Below, in pieces: positions 26,062 to 34,876 of a stretch of 64,000 nt of DNA. The first letter of the stretch is position 1, and each line of letters opens with the position of its first letter. Origin of the DNA: Lewinella sp. IMCC34191 (lineage in GTDB: Bacteria > Bacteroidota > Bacteroidia > Chitinophagales > Saprospiraceae). Where the stretch lies: contig NZ_QNQZ01000002.1 of assembly GCF_003390935.1 (NCBI RefSeq), positions 62,001-126,000 of the forward strand, given 5' to 3'. The notes under the pieces were generated by a model. It was not told where the DNA came from and did no database searches. It worked only from the letters and a program-made list of their open reading frames with translations. A program made the translations under genes and the position numbers.

Positions 26062-27600
26062 TCACTTGACCAGGCGTATCGTCGTCCGGGTATCCATTCC
26101 CGTCAGCACGAGAACGTATACGCCACTTGGCCAGTCAGCGGTATCGAGGGTCTGCCTGGAACCGGCGGATAATATCCGGTGCGTCACGCTGCGTCCCATA
26201 CCATCGAACACGTCGGCCGTTACCCGCTGGTCCTCCAGTTCGGTGGGAGGAGTAAGGATGACGCGGTCGGTGACGGGATTGGGTGCCACGCCCCAGGGCT
26301 GGTTCGCCCCCCCATTTTCAACGACGGCGGTGGTAGTGGTGAGGGGTTCCGAGCGGGGATGCACGAAGAACTCACTGAATTCCGTCACGTCAACCTCGAC
26401 GAAGTAACCCGTCCCGTACGTTCCCGCGTCGCGGAAGGTGACGTTTTTACCTCCCCCCGGGAAGAGGTTAGAGCAAGTCGCCGCCGAAATTTTCGTTACG
26501 TCGAGCTCACCGGCTCCGCTTATCGCCCCCGACTGAAGGAGCTGACCTACCTCCGCCGCGGAAAGGTAGATGCGGACCGCCACCGTGTCACCGGGCTGGG
26601 TCGCGGGTACGATGGTCACGTTGCGGCTGGCGTAGCGGGCACTATTCTCGGTTGTCCGCAATTCTCCGTCGTGGCCGTAGTAACTGACGTTGACCTCCCC
26701 CAGGGGCTGCGTGTTTTCGAGGCTGACGACGACGGCACCGTTACCGTCAACGATATCCACCAGCTCGTCCGGCGCACCCCCGCCATCGAAGGTCACCGCC
26801 GGAACGCTGATACACCCCGTACCCGTAGCTACCGGCAGCGCGGGAATGCCGTAGTGACAGTATTCGAAGTCAGTATATCCCGCCCCCTTGCTGAAGACCC
26901 GGAAATAGCGGTATTCATCTTGCCCCAATCCGGTGATGTGGTAGGTCTCTTCCACGCCATCGCCCCCCGCGTCCAGGCAATCGATGGTATTCATTTGGGT
27001 ATCGAATACCTCCACCACGAGGTCCTGATCGGTTCCCCCCACGGGTCGGAAGGAGACCCGGTATTCCTCAAATACCTGGCGGAGGCTGTACCACACTTCG
27101 TCGTCCGCCGCGCCCGTGCAACCGGGCCCCTGTGTGTCGGTGGGCGTAGCATCCCGGGTGGTTCCGGGATAGTAGGCGCAGCGCACGATGGCGCCCCCCA
27201 GGAAATAGGCGTTACCGCGATTGTCGTTCTCCGGGGGACCGGCGGGCTCGGTACGGAATAGTTCACCGCGCTCGGTCGAAAGACCGGGGACGTCATCGCA
27301 TATACTCCGGACAATGACCCGATAGGGGCTATCCGGCTCCAGGTCATAGAGAATAAAGGCACCCGAAGCACCATCAGAGGCGAAAGTGTAGACGGTGTCG
27401 TATACATCGCGGTTGGCGTCGAGAAAAAACTCGTCACCCAGCAAAATCTGTATGCTGTCCGAATTAGCGTCAATGTTGCTGACCAGCACCACGGCAGTAC
27501 GCTGGTATTCGGTGATCTGGAGCAAGTTAGGGGCCGGGCATTGCCCTACAGCAACGAAAGAAGTCAATAGCAGAATCAGGAAAGTAAGTGTACGCCTCAT
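26062..27600 (-). CDS. Secreted T9SS C-terminal-domain protein, paralogue B
   Basis: 512 residues, signal peptide about 1-19. Same plan as paralogue A at 23027-24556: fibronectin-like N-terminal part, a PPENDNRGNA motif, beta-rich centre (RNVTIVPATQPGDTVAVRIYL), an EFSEFFVHP segment and a type A T9SS sorting domain (WGVAPNPVTDRVIL ... GVYVLVLTGMDTRTTIRLVK). Likely a cell-surface or secreted protein. The two paralogues are in the same orientation, separated by an oppositely oriented tocopherol-cyclase-like gene. Confidence 0.8.
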   Translation of the reverse strand: MRRTLTFLILLLTSFVAVGQCPAPNLLQITEYQRTAVVLVSNIDANSDSIQILLGDEFFLDANRDVYDTVYTFASDGASGAFILYDLEPDSPYRVIVRSICDDVPGLSTERGELFRTEPAGPPENDNRGNAYFLGGAIVRCAYYPGTTRDATPTDTQGPGCTGAADDEVWYSLRQVFEEYRVSFRPVGGTDQDLVVEVFDTQMNTIDCLDAGGDGVEETYHITGLGQDEYRYFRVFSKGAGYTDFEYCHYGIPALPVATGTGCISVPAVTFDGGGAPDELVDIVDGNGAVVVSLENTQPLGEVNVSYYGHDGELRTTENSARYASRNVTIVPATQPGDTVAVRIYLSAAEVGQLLQSGAISGAGELDVTKISAATCSNLFPGGGKNVTFRDAGTYGTGYFVEVDVTEFSEFFVHPRSEPLTTTTAVVENGGANQPWGVAPNPVTDRVILTPPTELEDQRVTADVFDGMGRSVTHRILSAGSRQTLDTADWPSGVYVLVLTGMDTRTTIRLVK

Positions 27601-27731
27601 CGTGTCGTTTTTCCTTTATGAGCGCCGGGGACCATTCGTTACGGTTTCTGCGTACGGTTTGACGGTTAAGTTGCATCGCCGCGCACCCGTTTGACGGGGC
27701 CATCCGTTATCTTGATTCAAACTCACCGACC

Positions 27732-28142
27732 ATGAATCCGTTACTCCCCGTCCGCAAACTCATGACCACCGATCTGGTAACCGTTACGCCCACTACCCCA
27801 CTGGAGGAGGCCAGCAGGCTTTTTGGGAGACATGAAATTCATCACTTGCTGGTCGTCGACGGGGGGCAATTGGTTGGCTTACTGAGTACATCCGATTACC
27901 TGCGTCTGCTGGCGCCCTCCACGAACTCCCGAACCGTAGCGGACATCATGTCCACCAAGCTGGTCAAAATCGAAGCCGACGACACCGTCCGCACCGCGGC
28001 CAATCTTTTTCGCATGAATCGTTTTCACGCCCTTCCGGTCATGGGGCAGGCGGGAGAGCCGGTAGGTATGCTGACTACGCACGACCTGATCCGGTTGTTA
28101 GATGATGAGGAGGTGGAGTTGGAAGACTATAAAAACCGTTAG
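27732..28142 (+). CDS. CBS domain-pair protein
   Basis: 136 residues made almost entirely of two CBS motifs (about 8-62 and 73-128; MTTDLVTVTPTTPLEEASRL, then MSTKLVKIEADDTVRTAANLF with GMLTTHDLIRLL). Such stand-alone Bateman modules bind adenine nucleotides and act as regulatory subunits; the partner is not identifiable here. The stop is one base away from the stop of the convergent radical SAM gene. Confidence 0.88.
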   Translation: MNPLLPVRKLMTTDLVTVTPTTPLEEASRLFGRHEIHHLLVVDGGQLVGLLSTSDYLRLLAPSTNSRTVADIMSTKLVKIEADDTVRTAANLFRMNRFHALPVMGQAGEPVGMLTTHDLIRLLDDEEVELEDYKNR

Positions 28143-28143
28143 A

Positions 28144-29292
28144 TCAGGTAAAGTATAAGATCTCCGCCTCCGGAAAGCGCGCCCCGATCTCCTCCCCAAA
28201 CCATTGTTTCAGCTCCGTCATTTGCTCCTTGGGGTAGACGAATTTGTAACTGCCGAACTTATTCCGCTTCTTGGATCGCCGGTCCTCGTCGAAGTCCAAC
28301 GGGGTCTTCGGGTACCATTCGAGCAGAATGTCCTTGGAGCCCGGTGTGAAGCGATGGGTGATCAGTTCGAAGGTCAGATCCACTTCAAAGTCCAGGGCTT
28401 CCCGCAAACGGGCGAGCATATCCGCGTATCCCTCCCGCCACCCATCGAAGGGCATCAGGGGGGCCAATACGGCTCCTACACGGTAGCCCGCTTGCGCGAG
28501 CCGGCGCATGGCATGCAGGCGGGCTTCCAGGTCGGCGGTACCGGCTTCGATACGGCGGGTTACCCAATCGGCATTAAGGCTGATGCGGCAGCGGGTCTGG
28601 CCGTTGTGTTCCAACTTCAGGAGCGGATCGACCGCATCGTATTTGGTAACCCATCGCAGCCGCGCTTCCGGTTGGCAACCAAACCACTGGATGGCGCGGC
28701 TGATGGACCCGGTCAGGTGCTCGATCCCCAGCGGGTCGGTGTAGCAACTGGCCTCGAAGGAGGTCAACGGCCGGTTCGGGTCGATAAAAGTGGCGTTGTT
28801 TTCCAGGATGGCATCCAGATTAGCGTAGACGCGCGTAACGGGGGCTCCGGGTAGACTACCGGCCAGATAGCAATACTGGCAGTGGGCCGGGCATCCCTTG
28901 GCCAGGTGAAACTGCCAGTCGGCGGAGGGCGGGATCGGGGTGAGCCGCATCGCGCTGGGAGGCGCGTTGACGACCGCCAGGGTATTTTTAGCCTTTCGGT
29001 AGGTTTCCGCCGTAGTGCTTCCGCCGAGTTTGGGTAAGTGGTTGGCCTTCATCACCTCATAATCCAGTCCGAGCGCCCGCAAGCGTTCGGCGATCCGGAT
29101 ACCGTGTGGCTCCCGGAAGGCGTCGGCCGTAAAGTAAACGTGCTTGGGCTTCCATAGGCGGGCCGGTCGCCCGACTGACCGGGTCGCAGCGGGGAAGGTC
29201 GTCACGGGGGGAGCGGCGGACTGCGAGATACCCTCGGCATTCTCCGGTTCGCGCCCGCTGATGTGGGGAGCGCTCTTGAGGGGGCGGGCCAT
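28144..29292 (-). CDS. Spore photoproduct lyase-like radical SAM protein
   Basis: 382 residues from the ATG at 29292; the frame is open to 29430 but the extension has no family similarity I can see. The 4Fe-4S/SAM motif is CPAHCQYC (Cys134, 138, 141), CxxxCxxC, in the context FHLAKGCPAHCQYCYLAGSL that is typical of the SPL family. The C-terminal part (FELITHRFTPGSKDILLEWYP) also matches that family. In non-sporulating bacteria such proteins are presumed DNA photoproduct repair or related radical enzymes; the function here is inferred. The N-terminal ~45 residues are disordered and proline-rich. Confidence 0.8.
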   Translation of the reverse strand: MARPLKSAPHISGREPENAEGISQSAAPPVTTFPAATRSVGRPARLWKPKHVYFTADAFREPHGIRIAERLRALGLDYEVMKANHLPKLGGSTTAETYRKAKNTLAVVNAPPSAMRLTPIPPSADWQFHLAKGCPAHCQYCYLAGSLPGAPVTRVYANLDAILENNATFIDPNRPLTSFEASCYTDPLGIEHLTGSISRAIQWFGCQPEARLRWVTKYDAVDPLLKLEHNGQTRCRISLNADWVTRRIEAGTADLEARLHAMRRLAQAGYRVGAVLAPLMPFDGWREGYADMLARLREALDFEVDLTFELITHRFTPGSKDILLEWYPKTPLDFDEDRRSKKRNKFGSYKFVYPKEQMTELKQWFGEEIGARFPEAEILYFT

Positions 29293-29452
29293 GGTCTGGG
29301 TGTTTGCCTGCCTAACCGGGCCCCTTTGAAAAGTGTTTCGGAAATGGTCGGTTACGGCAGGAAGGCCGTCCAAGACCAATGCTTGACAAGCAGGGGCAAC
29401 CCGGGCGCGGATAATTTCTCTGGCGGTCAATCCTTCGGTCCGCGGTCCTGGG

Positions 29453-30136
29453 CTAAAATTTCTTCAGCCGGAGCTTGGCTTCCTCTACCACCTGGATCTG
29501 ATCCTGGATGGCGGCCTGTTTGCTCTCCTGATCGACCAAGTTTGCGGCAATTTCGGCCTCCAGTTTGGCGATCCGTTCGCGGACATCCTCAATATCCTTT
29601 TCGGCACGCTCCTTGTCGCGTTTCAGGCGGTCCAGTTCTTTTTCGAGGTCGGAAAGCAGGTCCTCCTGGGCGTCGACATCCTCTTCCATCTGGTAGCGGC
29701 TGACTTCGAGGGCAAAGCGCATGAGCATCTTTTCCGCTTCGTTGTACTGGGCGGTATTGAGGTCGGGGCCAACGTAGCCCTGAGGGGTGGCGATCCAGAC
29801 CGTCAGTTCGCTCCCTTCGCCCATCTCCCGGATCATGCTGTAGAGGTCCACTTTGTTCCCGCTGCCGATACCGGGAAGCTCGAAATTGAGGGAAGACAAC
29901 TCGCCGGTTCGCACCTTGCGGGTTTTAGAGGTCTTGACCCCGTAGGTATCCTTGAGCCAGTCTTCCCAGAGATCCTCCACGTCGTCGGCGTCGGCGGTGG
30001 GCAGGTCGAGGATGAGGGCCTCGTTGTTACCCTTGCTCATGGCCAGTTGCCGGGAGGCTACCTGCGCGGCGACTACGGTTGAAAAGCCCAGCAGGCAAAA
30101 CAGGAAAACGGAGTAGTGTAATACGCGCATGGCCAT
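29453..30136 (-). CDS. Exported coiled-coil protein of unknown function
   Basis: 227 residues (an alternative ATG is two codons in). Signal peptide about 1-24 ending in VAAQ. A globular part (30-150) is followed by a long heptad-rich coiled coil from about 155 to the C-terminus (LEKELDRLKRDKERAEKDIEDV). Probably periplasmic and oligomeric. I do not recognise the family. Confidence 0.65.
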   Translation of the reverse strand: MAMRVLHYSVFLFCLLGFSTVVAAQVASRQLAMSKGNNEALILDLPTADADDVEDLWEDWLKDTYGVKTSKTRKVRTGELSSLNFELPGIGSGNKVDLYSMIREMGEGSELTVWIATPQGYVGPDLNTAQYNEAEKMLMRFALEVSRYQMEEDVDAQEDLLSDLEKELDRLKRDKERAEKDIEDVRERIAKLEAEIAANLVDQESKQAAIQDQIQVVEEAKLRLKKF

Positions 30137-30250
30137 CGTTGATAGGTAGTGTAAGTAGGACGCGCCGTCCGTAAATAGTCACAAAATATACGTCGCCGCC
30201 GGTAAAACACCCCTTACCCTGCTCCCGACACACGACCCGCACTCCGCCGC

Positions 30251-30258
30251 GTACCTTC
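30251..30258 (+). promoter_or_regulatory. Putative -7 box for argE
   Basis: TACCTTCG, one mismatch to the Bacteroidota -7 consensus TAnnTTTG, ends 6 bp before the argE ATG. If used, the transcript would be leaderless or nearly so. No clear TTTG -33 box at the usual distance. Confidence 0.35.
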
Positions 30259-30264
30259 GCCCCC

Positions 30265-31416
30265 ATGACAGCCGCCGAAATTTTATCCCACCTCGTAAGC
30301 TTCCCCGGCCTCGGCGGGGAGAGTAACCTTCCCGTCGCCCGCTGGATCGAAGATTACCTCACCGAGCATGGGGTAACCTATACCCGCGTCCCCAATGATG
30401 CCGGTGACAAAGTTGCCCTGCACGCGCGGATCGGTCCGGCTACGGACGGCGGGATCATCCTCAGCGGCCACATGGACGTCGTACCGACCGCGGGACAACC
30501 CTGGGATACGGATCCGTTTGAATTGGTCCGAAAAGGAGATAAATACTTCGCCCGCGGCAGCTGCGATATGAAGGGCTTTCTCGCTTGCTGCCTCGCCGCC
30601 GTACCCCATTTTCAGCAAGCTGACCTAAAGCGCCCCGTTTACTTCGCCTTCAGCTACGACGAGGAGGTCGGCTGCCGCGCCGGGGATATCGTGGCGGAAT
30701 CCATTCGGGATCACTACGACGAAAAGCCCGGCGGCGCCATCATCGGCGAACCGACGATGCTGCAACCCATGGTGGGCCAGAAGGGGATCATGGTCTACAC
30801 GACCGTTGTCCACGGCAGCCAGGGGCACAGCAGCCGCATCCGGCAGGAAGTGGACGCGGTACACGAGGCGGCCCGGCTGGTAGTGTTCCTGGAGGAAAAA
30901 ATGGAATCGCTCATTCAGGCCGGGCACCTCGACGATCGCTTCCACCCCAATCACACCAGTATCCACGTGGGTAAGATAGCGGGCGGTTCGGCCTTCAACA
31001 TCATCGCCAACGAGTGCCGCTTCGACTGGGATTACCGCAATATCCCCCGGGACAGCGCGGAAGAAATCTTCACCGACTTTCAGGCGTATTGTCACGAGCG
31101 GGAAACGGTTTGTCGCAAGATCTATCCGGATTTTCGCATCGAACACCTGCCGCTCCATCCGCCGGTGCCGCCCCTGGACACGGCGGAATCCGCGGACATC
31201 GTCGATCTGATCAAGCAAATAAGCGGCGCATCTACTACCGGAACCGTTGCTTATGCCGCCGAGGCCGGGCAGTTTTCTAATGCGGGCTTCGACAGCGTCA
31301 TCTGTGGCCCGGGAGATATCGCGCAGGCCCACCGCGCCAATGAATTCGTGTCGGTCGAACAGTTGGAGGGCTGTAGCCGGATGATGGAAAAATTAGCGGA
31401 GCACCTGTCCAGCTAA
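30265..31416 (+). CDS. argE: Acetylornithine deacetylase (M20 family)
   Basis: 383 residues, standard length. M20 metal-site motifs: SGHMDVVP (His69, Asp71), GSCDMKG (Asp101), YDEEVGC (Glu133/134), and the later GEPTM and AAEAGQFSNAG segments specific to the ArgE/DapE group. It removes the acetyl group from N-acetylornithine in arginine synthesis, in the cytoplasm, using zinc or cobalt. No other arg gene is adjacent. Its TAA stop directly abuts the stop codon of the convergent DUF4385 gene. Confidence 0.85.
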   Translation: MTAAEILSHLVSFPGLGGESNLPVARWIEDYLTEHGVTYTRVPNDAGDKVALHARIGPATDGGIILSGHMDVVPTAGQPWDTDPFELVRKGDKYFARGSCDMKGFLACCLAAVPHFQQADLKRPVYFAFSYDEEVGCRAGDIVAESIRDHYDEKPGGAIIGEPTMLQPMVGQKGIMVYTTVVHGSQGHSSRIRQEVDAVHEAARLVVFLEEKMESLIQAGHLDDRFHPNHTSIHVGKIAGGSAFNIIANECRFDWDYRNIPRDSAEEIFTDFQAYCHERETVCRKIYPDFRIEHLPLHPPVPPLDTAESADIVDLIKQISGASTTGTVAYAAEAGQFSNAGFDSVICGPGDIAQAHRANEFVSVEQLEGCSRMMEKLAEHLSS

Positions 31417-31908
31417 CTATCCGTACTGACGCTGGAAGGCTTCCTTCTGTTTCTGGTAATCGGAATTTTCCTTCGCCTCCTCCCACTTCGCTTTGAAGAT
31501 ACGAGCGGACTCGGCCTTTACGGGATCTTCCGGTCCCCTTTCGTGCTGCGGCCGACCGTGGGCCCCGCTCTGGCCCTTCTTATCATCGGGTACCGGCCCT
31601 TTGTACTTTTTGCCTCCGGGATAGTTGGCGTAGCGGCGCGAGCGGGTATAACCCATCTGTAGAAACTTACGGGCCATATCGGCCCCAACAAAGTCATTCT
31701 GCTCGAGGTAAGCCAGAAACTGTCGGTAGATCTTTTCGGACGACTCGCGGGCGATGTCTGGATCCTTGAACCGCCAATTGGGCAGGATTTCCGATTTATA
31801 GGGCTCCACGAGAAGCACGCCCTGTTCGCCCCGGCCAATCGCGTAGAGGTCGGGCCGCTTGCGGAGATTCAGGCTGGCGTAGTCGAGGGAGTAATCGAAT
31901 TTTCGCAT
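31417..31908 (-). CDS. DUF4385 family protein
   Basis: 163 residues from the ATG at 31908, chosen because family similarity starts there (MRKFDYSLDYASLNLRKRPDLY). Conserved block RIGRGEQGVLLVEPYKSEILPNWRF-like and MARKFLQMGYTRSRRYANYPGGKKY match DUF4385. Cytoplasmic, function unknown. The C-terminal ~60 residues are charged and probably helical. Its TAG stop touches the argE stop. Confidence 0.75.
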   Translation of the reverse strand: MRKFDYSLDYASLNLRKRPDLYAIGRGEQGVLLVEPYKSEILPNWRFKDPDIARESSEKIYRQFLAYLEQNDFVGADMARKFLQMGYTRSRRYANYPGGKKYKGPVPDDKKGQSGAHGRPQHERGPEDPVKAESARIFKAKWEEAKENSDYQKQKEAFQRQYG

Positions 31909-32046
31909 ATTTTCAGGACCGATTATCTGCAGGCGGACAGTAACATTCTCTTTGCACCATTTCACCAACTGGGGCGTTAACTGGTTACTATGAATAAGCT
32001 GGAGCCGGTAGCCGGATGTTCGTCCAGCCAACACAATCGACACGCG

Positions 32047-33204
32047 ATGCATTATTTATTCGTTTCCCTGTCCCTGCTCCTTTGCACGACGCTTGCGGCG
32101 CAGGACGACGTGGCGATCTACCTGACTAACCCATCCTTCGAAGATATCCCCCGCGTCAGCGAGGCACCGCGCGGCTGGACCGATTGCGGCTTTCCCGGCG
32201 AGTCGGCCGTAGACGTCCAACCCGAGCCCCACCGGGAATTTGACGTTCGCAAACCGGCTTTCCACCAGCACACCTACCTGGGTATGGTGGTGCGCGACAA
32301 TGACACCTATGAGCGAGTCAGTCAGCGCATGAGCAACTCCATGGAGGCCGGCCAATGCTACGAACTTCGCCTCCACCTGGCGAAGTCGGACGTTTACCGG
32401 TCGCAGAGTCGGGTCTCCAAAACCGAGGTGAACTACGATACGCCGGCCCGGCTTCAGGTACGCGGTGGCTATGGCAACTGCGATCTGGGTGCCATCATCG
32501 GGAAGAGTCCGGTAGTAGCGAACAGCGACTGGCAGGAGTACACCATCAAGCTCGAACCCGAACAGGACTACACGCACATCATTCTGGAAGCGTATTACAA
32601 CACGCCCATCCTCTTTCCCTACAACGGCAACGTACTGGTCGACAACATTCAGCCGCTTACGCCGGTAGCCTGCGACGTGAACGATCCCGCCCCGGAAGTC
32701 ATCGCCACGAACGAACCCCAGCCTTCCCCCGAGCCCGAAACGCCCCCCCGTACCAGCCGGCAACCTAACACCCGGCCCAAAACGACCCCGACCAAACCGA
32801 CCGGCCCAACCGTGAAGCTCGGGCAAACCGAGGGCCAGTTACGCGTAGGCCAGGTTTTCGCCATTGAGGACATAAAATTCAAAGCCAATAGCGCGGAGCT
32901 GGAACGGGAAAGCGAAGAAGCCCTGGAGGAGATTGCCGATTTCTTGCTCGCTAATGCAGACGTTGTCGTCGAGATCGGCGGCCACGCCAGTTACCGGGCC
33001 GGACCAGTATTCGCCGAGCGGATCAGTGAGGAGCGCGCCGTCAGCGTAGTGCAGTACCTGAACGACCTGAATGTTGGTGGTACGCGCATGACCCCCCGCG
33101 GGTACGGGCGCAACCGACCGGTTTGTATCGAGGATACCCCCGAGTGTAACGAACGCAACCAGCGCGTGGAAGTCAAGATCGTCCGCATGCGCGAAAGCCG
33201 CTAG
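32047..33204 (+). CDS. OmpA family outer-membrane protein
   Basis: 385 residues from the ATG at 32047, the start that gives a signal peptide (MHYLFVSLSLLLCTTLAAQ). A carbohydrate-binding-like beta region (about 20-225) is followed by a Pro/Thr-rich linker and a C-terminal OmpA peptidoglycan-binding domain (about 275-385: IKFKANSAELERES ... EIGGHASYRAGP ... MTPRGYGRNRP ... RNQRVEVKIV). It anchors the outer membrane or its own N-terminal domain to the cell wall. The N-terminal part resembles the SpoU/PKD-less adhesin-type modules only loosely. Confidence 0.85.
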   Translation: MHYLFVSLSLLLCTTLAAQDDVAIYLTNPSFEDIPRVSEAPRGWTDCGFPGESAVDVQPEPHREFDVRKPAFHQHTYLGMVVRDNDTYERVSQRMSNSMEAGQCYELRLHLAKSDVYRSQSRVSKTEVNYDTPARLQVRGGYGNCDLGAIIGKSPVVANSDWQEYTIKLEPEQDYTHIILEAYYNTPILFPYNGNVLVDNIQPLTPVACDVNDPAPEVIATNEPQPSPEPETPPRTSRQPNTRPKTTPTKPTGPTVKLGQTEGQLRVGQVFAIEDIKFKANSAELERESEEALEEIADFLLANADVVVEIGGHASYRAGPVFAERISEERAVSVVQYLNDLNVGGTRMTPRGYGRNRPVCIEDTPECNERNQRVEVKIVRMRESR

Positions 33205-33216
33205 GATGCAACCTAC

Positions 33217-34782
33217 TTAGTGCTTCTCTCCCCAGCTTCCCCGGTCCAGGCTTCTGAAGTTGATCGCCTCCGCCAGGTGGGCCGGGCTCACGTTTTGTTC
33301 CCCTTCCAGATCGGCTACGGTACGGGCCACCTTCAGGATGCGGTCGTAAGCACGGGCGCTCAACTGCAATTTTTCCATTGCCGTTCGAAGAAGCTTGTTC
33401 CCAGCCTCTCCCGGCCGGCAGTGCTCCCGAAGTAGCCGACTGGGCATTTGGGCGTTACAGTACACACCCCGGTGATTAGCGAATCGTTCCTCCTGTATCG
33501 CCCGGGCGGCTTGAACGCGCCCAGCAATCACTTCACTCTTCTCCGCGGGACGCTCGGGTTCGGCGGTCAGTTTGTCCAGCGGAACGGGGGTAACTTCCAC
33601 GTGCAGGTCGATCCGGTCCAGCAGGGGCCCACTGATCCGGTTAAGGTAGCGTTTCACCACGTCCGGACTGCAGTTGCACTCTTTTTCCGGATGGTTAAAG
33701 TACCCGCAGGGGCAGGGATTCATACTGGCAATCAGCATAAAACTGGAAGGAAACTCCACGGTAATCCGGGCCCGACTGATGACGATACGCCGTTCTTCCA
33801 TCGGTTGCCGCATCACCTCCAGTGCACTCCGTTTGAATTCCGGCAACTCGTCGAGAAAGAGTACGCCATTATGGGAAAGGCTTATCTCGCCCGGGCACGG
33901 AAAACTTCCCCCACCTACCAGGGCCACGTCGCTGATGGTATGGTGCGGAGCGCGGAACGGCCGGTTCGTAATCAGGGCCGCCTCTTCGGGAAGAATACCG
34001 GCCACGGAGTGAATCTTGGTGGTTTCCAGTGCTTCCCGCAGACTGATGGGCGGCAGAATGGTCGGAAGGCGGCGGGCCAGCATGGTCTTACCGGCACCCG
34101 GCGGACCCACGAGAATCACGTTGTGACCGCCCGCGGCGGCAATGGTCAGCGCCCGCTTGATGTTCTCCTGGCCCCGTACGTCACTGAAGTCAACCTCAAA
34201 GGCCATTCGGTCGCGGAAGAATTCCGCGCGGGTATCTACCTCGGTAGGGCTCAGTTCTGTCTGGCCCGATATGAATTCGGCCGCCTCGCGCAGCGTACTG
34301 ACGCCGTATACCTCGATGCCATCCACGATGGCCGCCTCGCGGGCATTTTCTTTGGGCAACAACATACCCTTGTAGCCTAACTGTCGCGCCTTGATGGCGA
34401 TGGGGAGCGCTCCCTTGATGGGCCGTACCTGTCCACCCAGGGAAAGCTCCCCCATCAGGAGGAATTCATCGACCCGGGCTGGAGGGATCTGGGAGGTCGC
34501 GCGCAGGTAAGCCACGGCAATGGGTAGATCGTAGGCGGCCCCTTCCTTGCGGACGTCCGCCGGTGCCAGGTTGATGACGGTGCGGAGGCGCAGGTTGCGG
34601 TAACCGCTGTTCCGCAGCGCCGTTTCCACCCGGTAGCTTCCTTCCCGAATGGCGTTATCGGGCAGGCCGATTACGTTGTACCACGGCTTATTCTCCGGCA
34701 CGGGCCCTCCCGCGTTCACCTCTACAATTATCGACTGCGCATCCACGCCCTGCACGGCGCTCGCAAATGTTTTAACCAGCAT
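33217..34782 (-). CDS. comM: YifB/ComM family Mg-chelatase-like AAA+ ATPase
   Basis: 521 residues from the ATG at 34782. An N-terminal Lon-like S16 fold domain (MLVKTFASAVQGVDAQSIIVEVN ...), a central AAA+ module with Walker A GPPGAGKT and Walker B-like LFLDELPEF, and the cysteine-rich CPCGYFNHPEKECNC that marks the family, then a C-terminal Mg_chelatase_C domain. ComM is known in other bacteria as a hexameric branch-migration helicase used in natural transformation. Here that role is an inference. Divergent from the membrane protein at 34877. Confidence 0.9.
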   Translation of the reverse strand: MLVKTFASAVQGVDAQSIIVEVNAGGPVPENKPWYNVIGLPDNAIREGSYRVETALRNSGYRNLRLRTVINLAPADVRKEGAAYDLPIAVAYLRATSQIPPARVDEFLLMGELSLGGQVRPIKGALPIAIKARQLGYKGMLLPKENAREAAIVDGIEVYGVSTLREAAEFISGQTELSPTEVDTRAEFFRDRMAFEVDFSDVRGQENIKRALTIAAAGGHNVILVGPPGAGKTMLARRLPTILPPISLREALETTKIHSVAGILPEEAALITNRPFRAPHHTISDVALVGGGSFPCPGEISLSHNGVLFLDELPEFKRSALEVMRQPMEERRIVISRARITVEFPSSFMLIASMNPCPCGYFNHPEKECNCSPDVVKRYLNRISGPLLDRIDLHVEVTPVPLDKLTAEPERPAEKSEVIAGRVQAARAIQEERFANHRGVYCNAQMPSRLLREHCRPGEAGNKLLRTAMEKLQLSARAYDRILKVARTVADLEGEQNVSPAHLAEAINFRSLDRGSWGEKH

Positions 34783-34865
34783 GTGCTGCGTTTTGCGGCA
34801 CCTACCATCCGTCAGCAATATTAAAACACTTTGTGGATAATTTAAAGCATTACCTACATTTTATT

Positions 34866-34873
34866 TAATTTTG
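34866..34873 (+). promoter_or_regulatory. Putative -7 box for the PD-(D/E)XK-like membrane protein
   Basis: TAATTTTG, an exact TAnnTTTG match, ends 3 bp before the ATG at 34877, implying a leaderless or very short-leader transcript. An alternative TACATTTT lies at 34855 with a TTTG 21 bp upstream (34830-34833). Confidence 0.4.
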
Positions 34874-34876
34874 TGC

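Noticed and set aside
26179-27261. A 360-codon plus-strand frame
   Set aside because: Antisense to T9SS paralogue B; no domain seen, and the opposite frame has a signal peptide and sorting domain.
30249-30257. CTCCGCCGCG-like sequence before argE
   Set aside because: Only the right half of the repeat core is present; probably chance.
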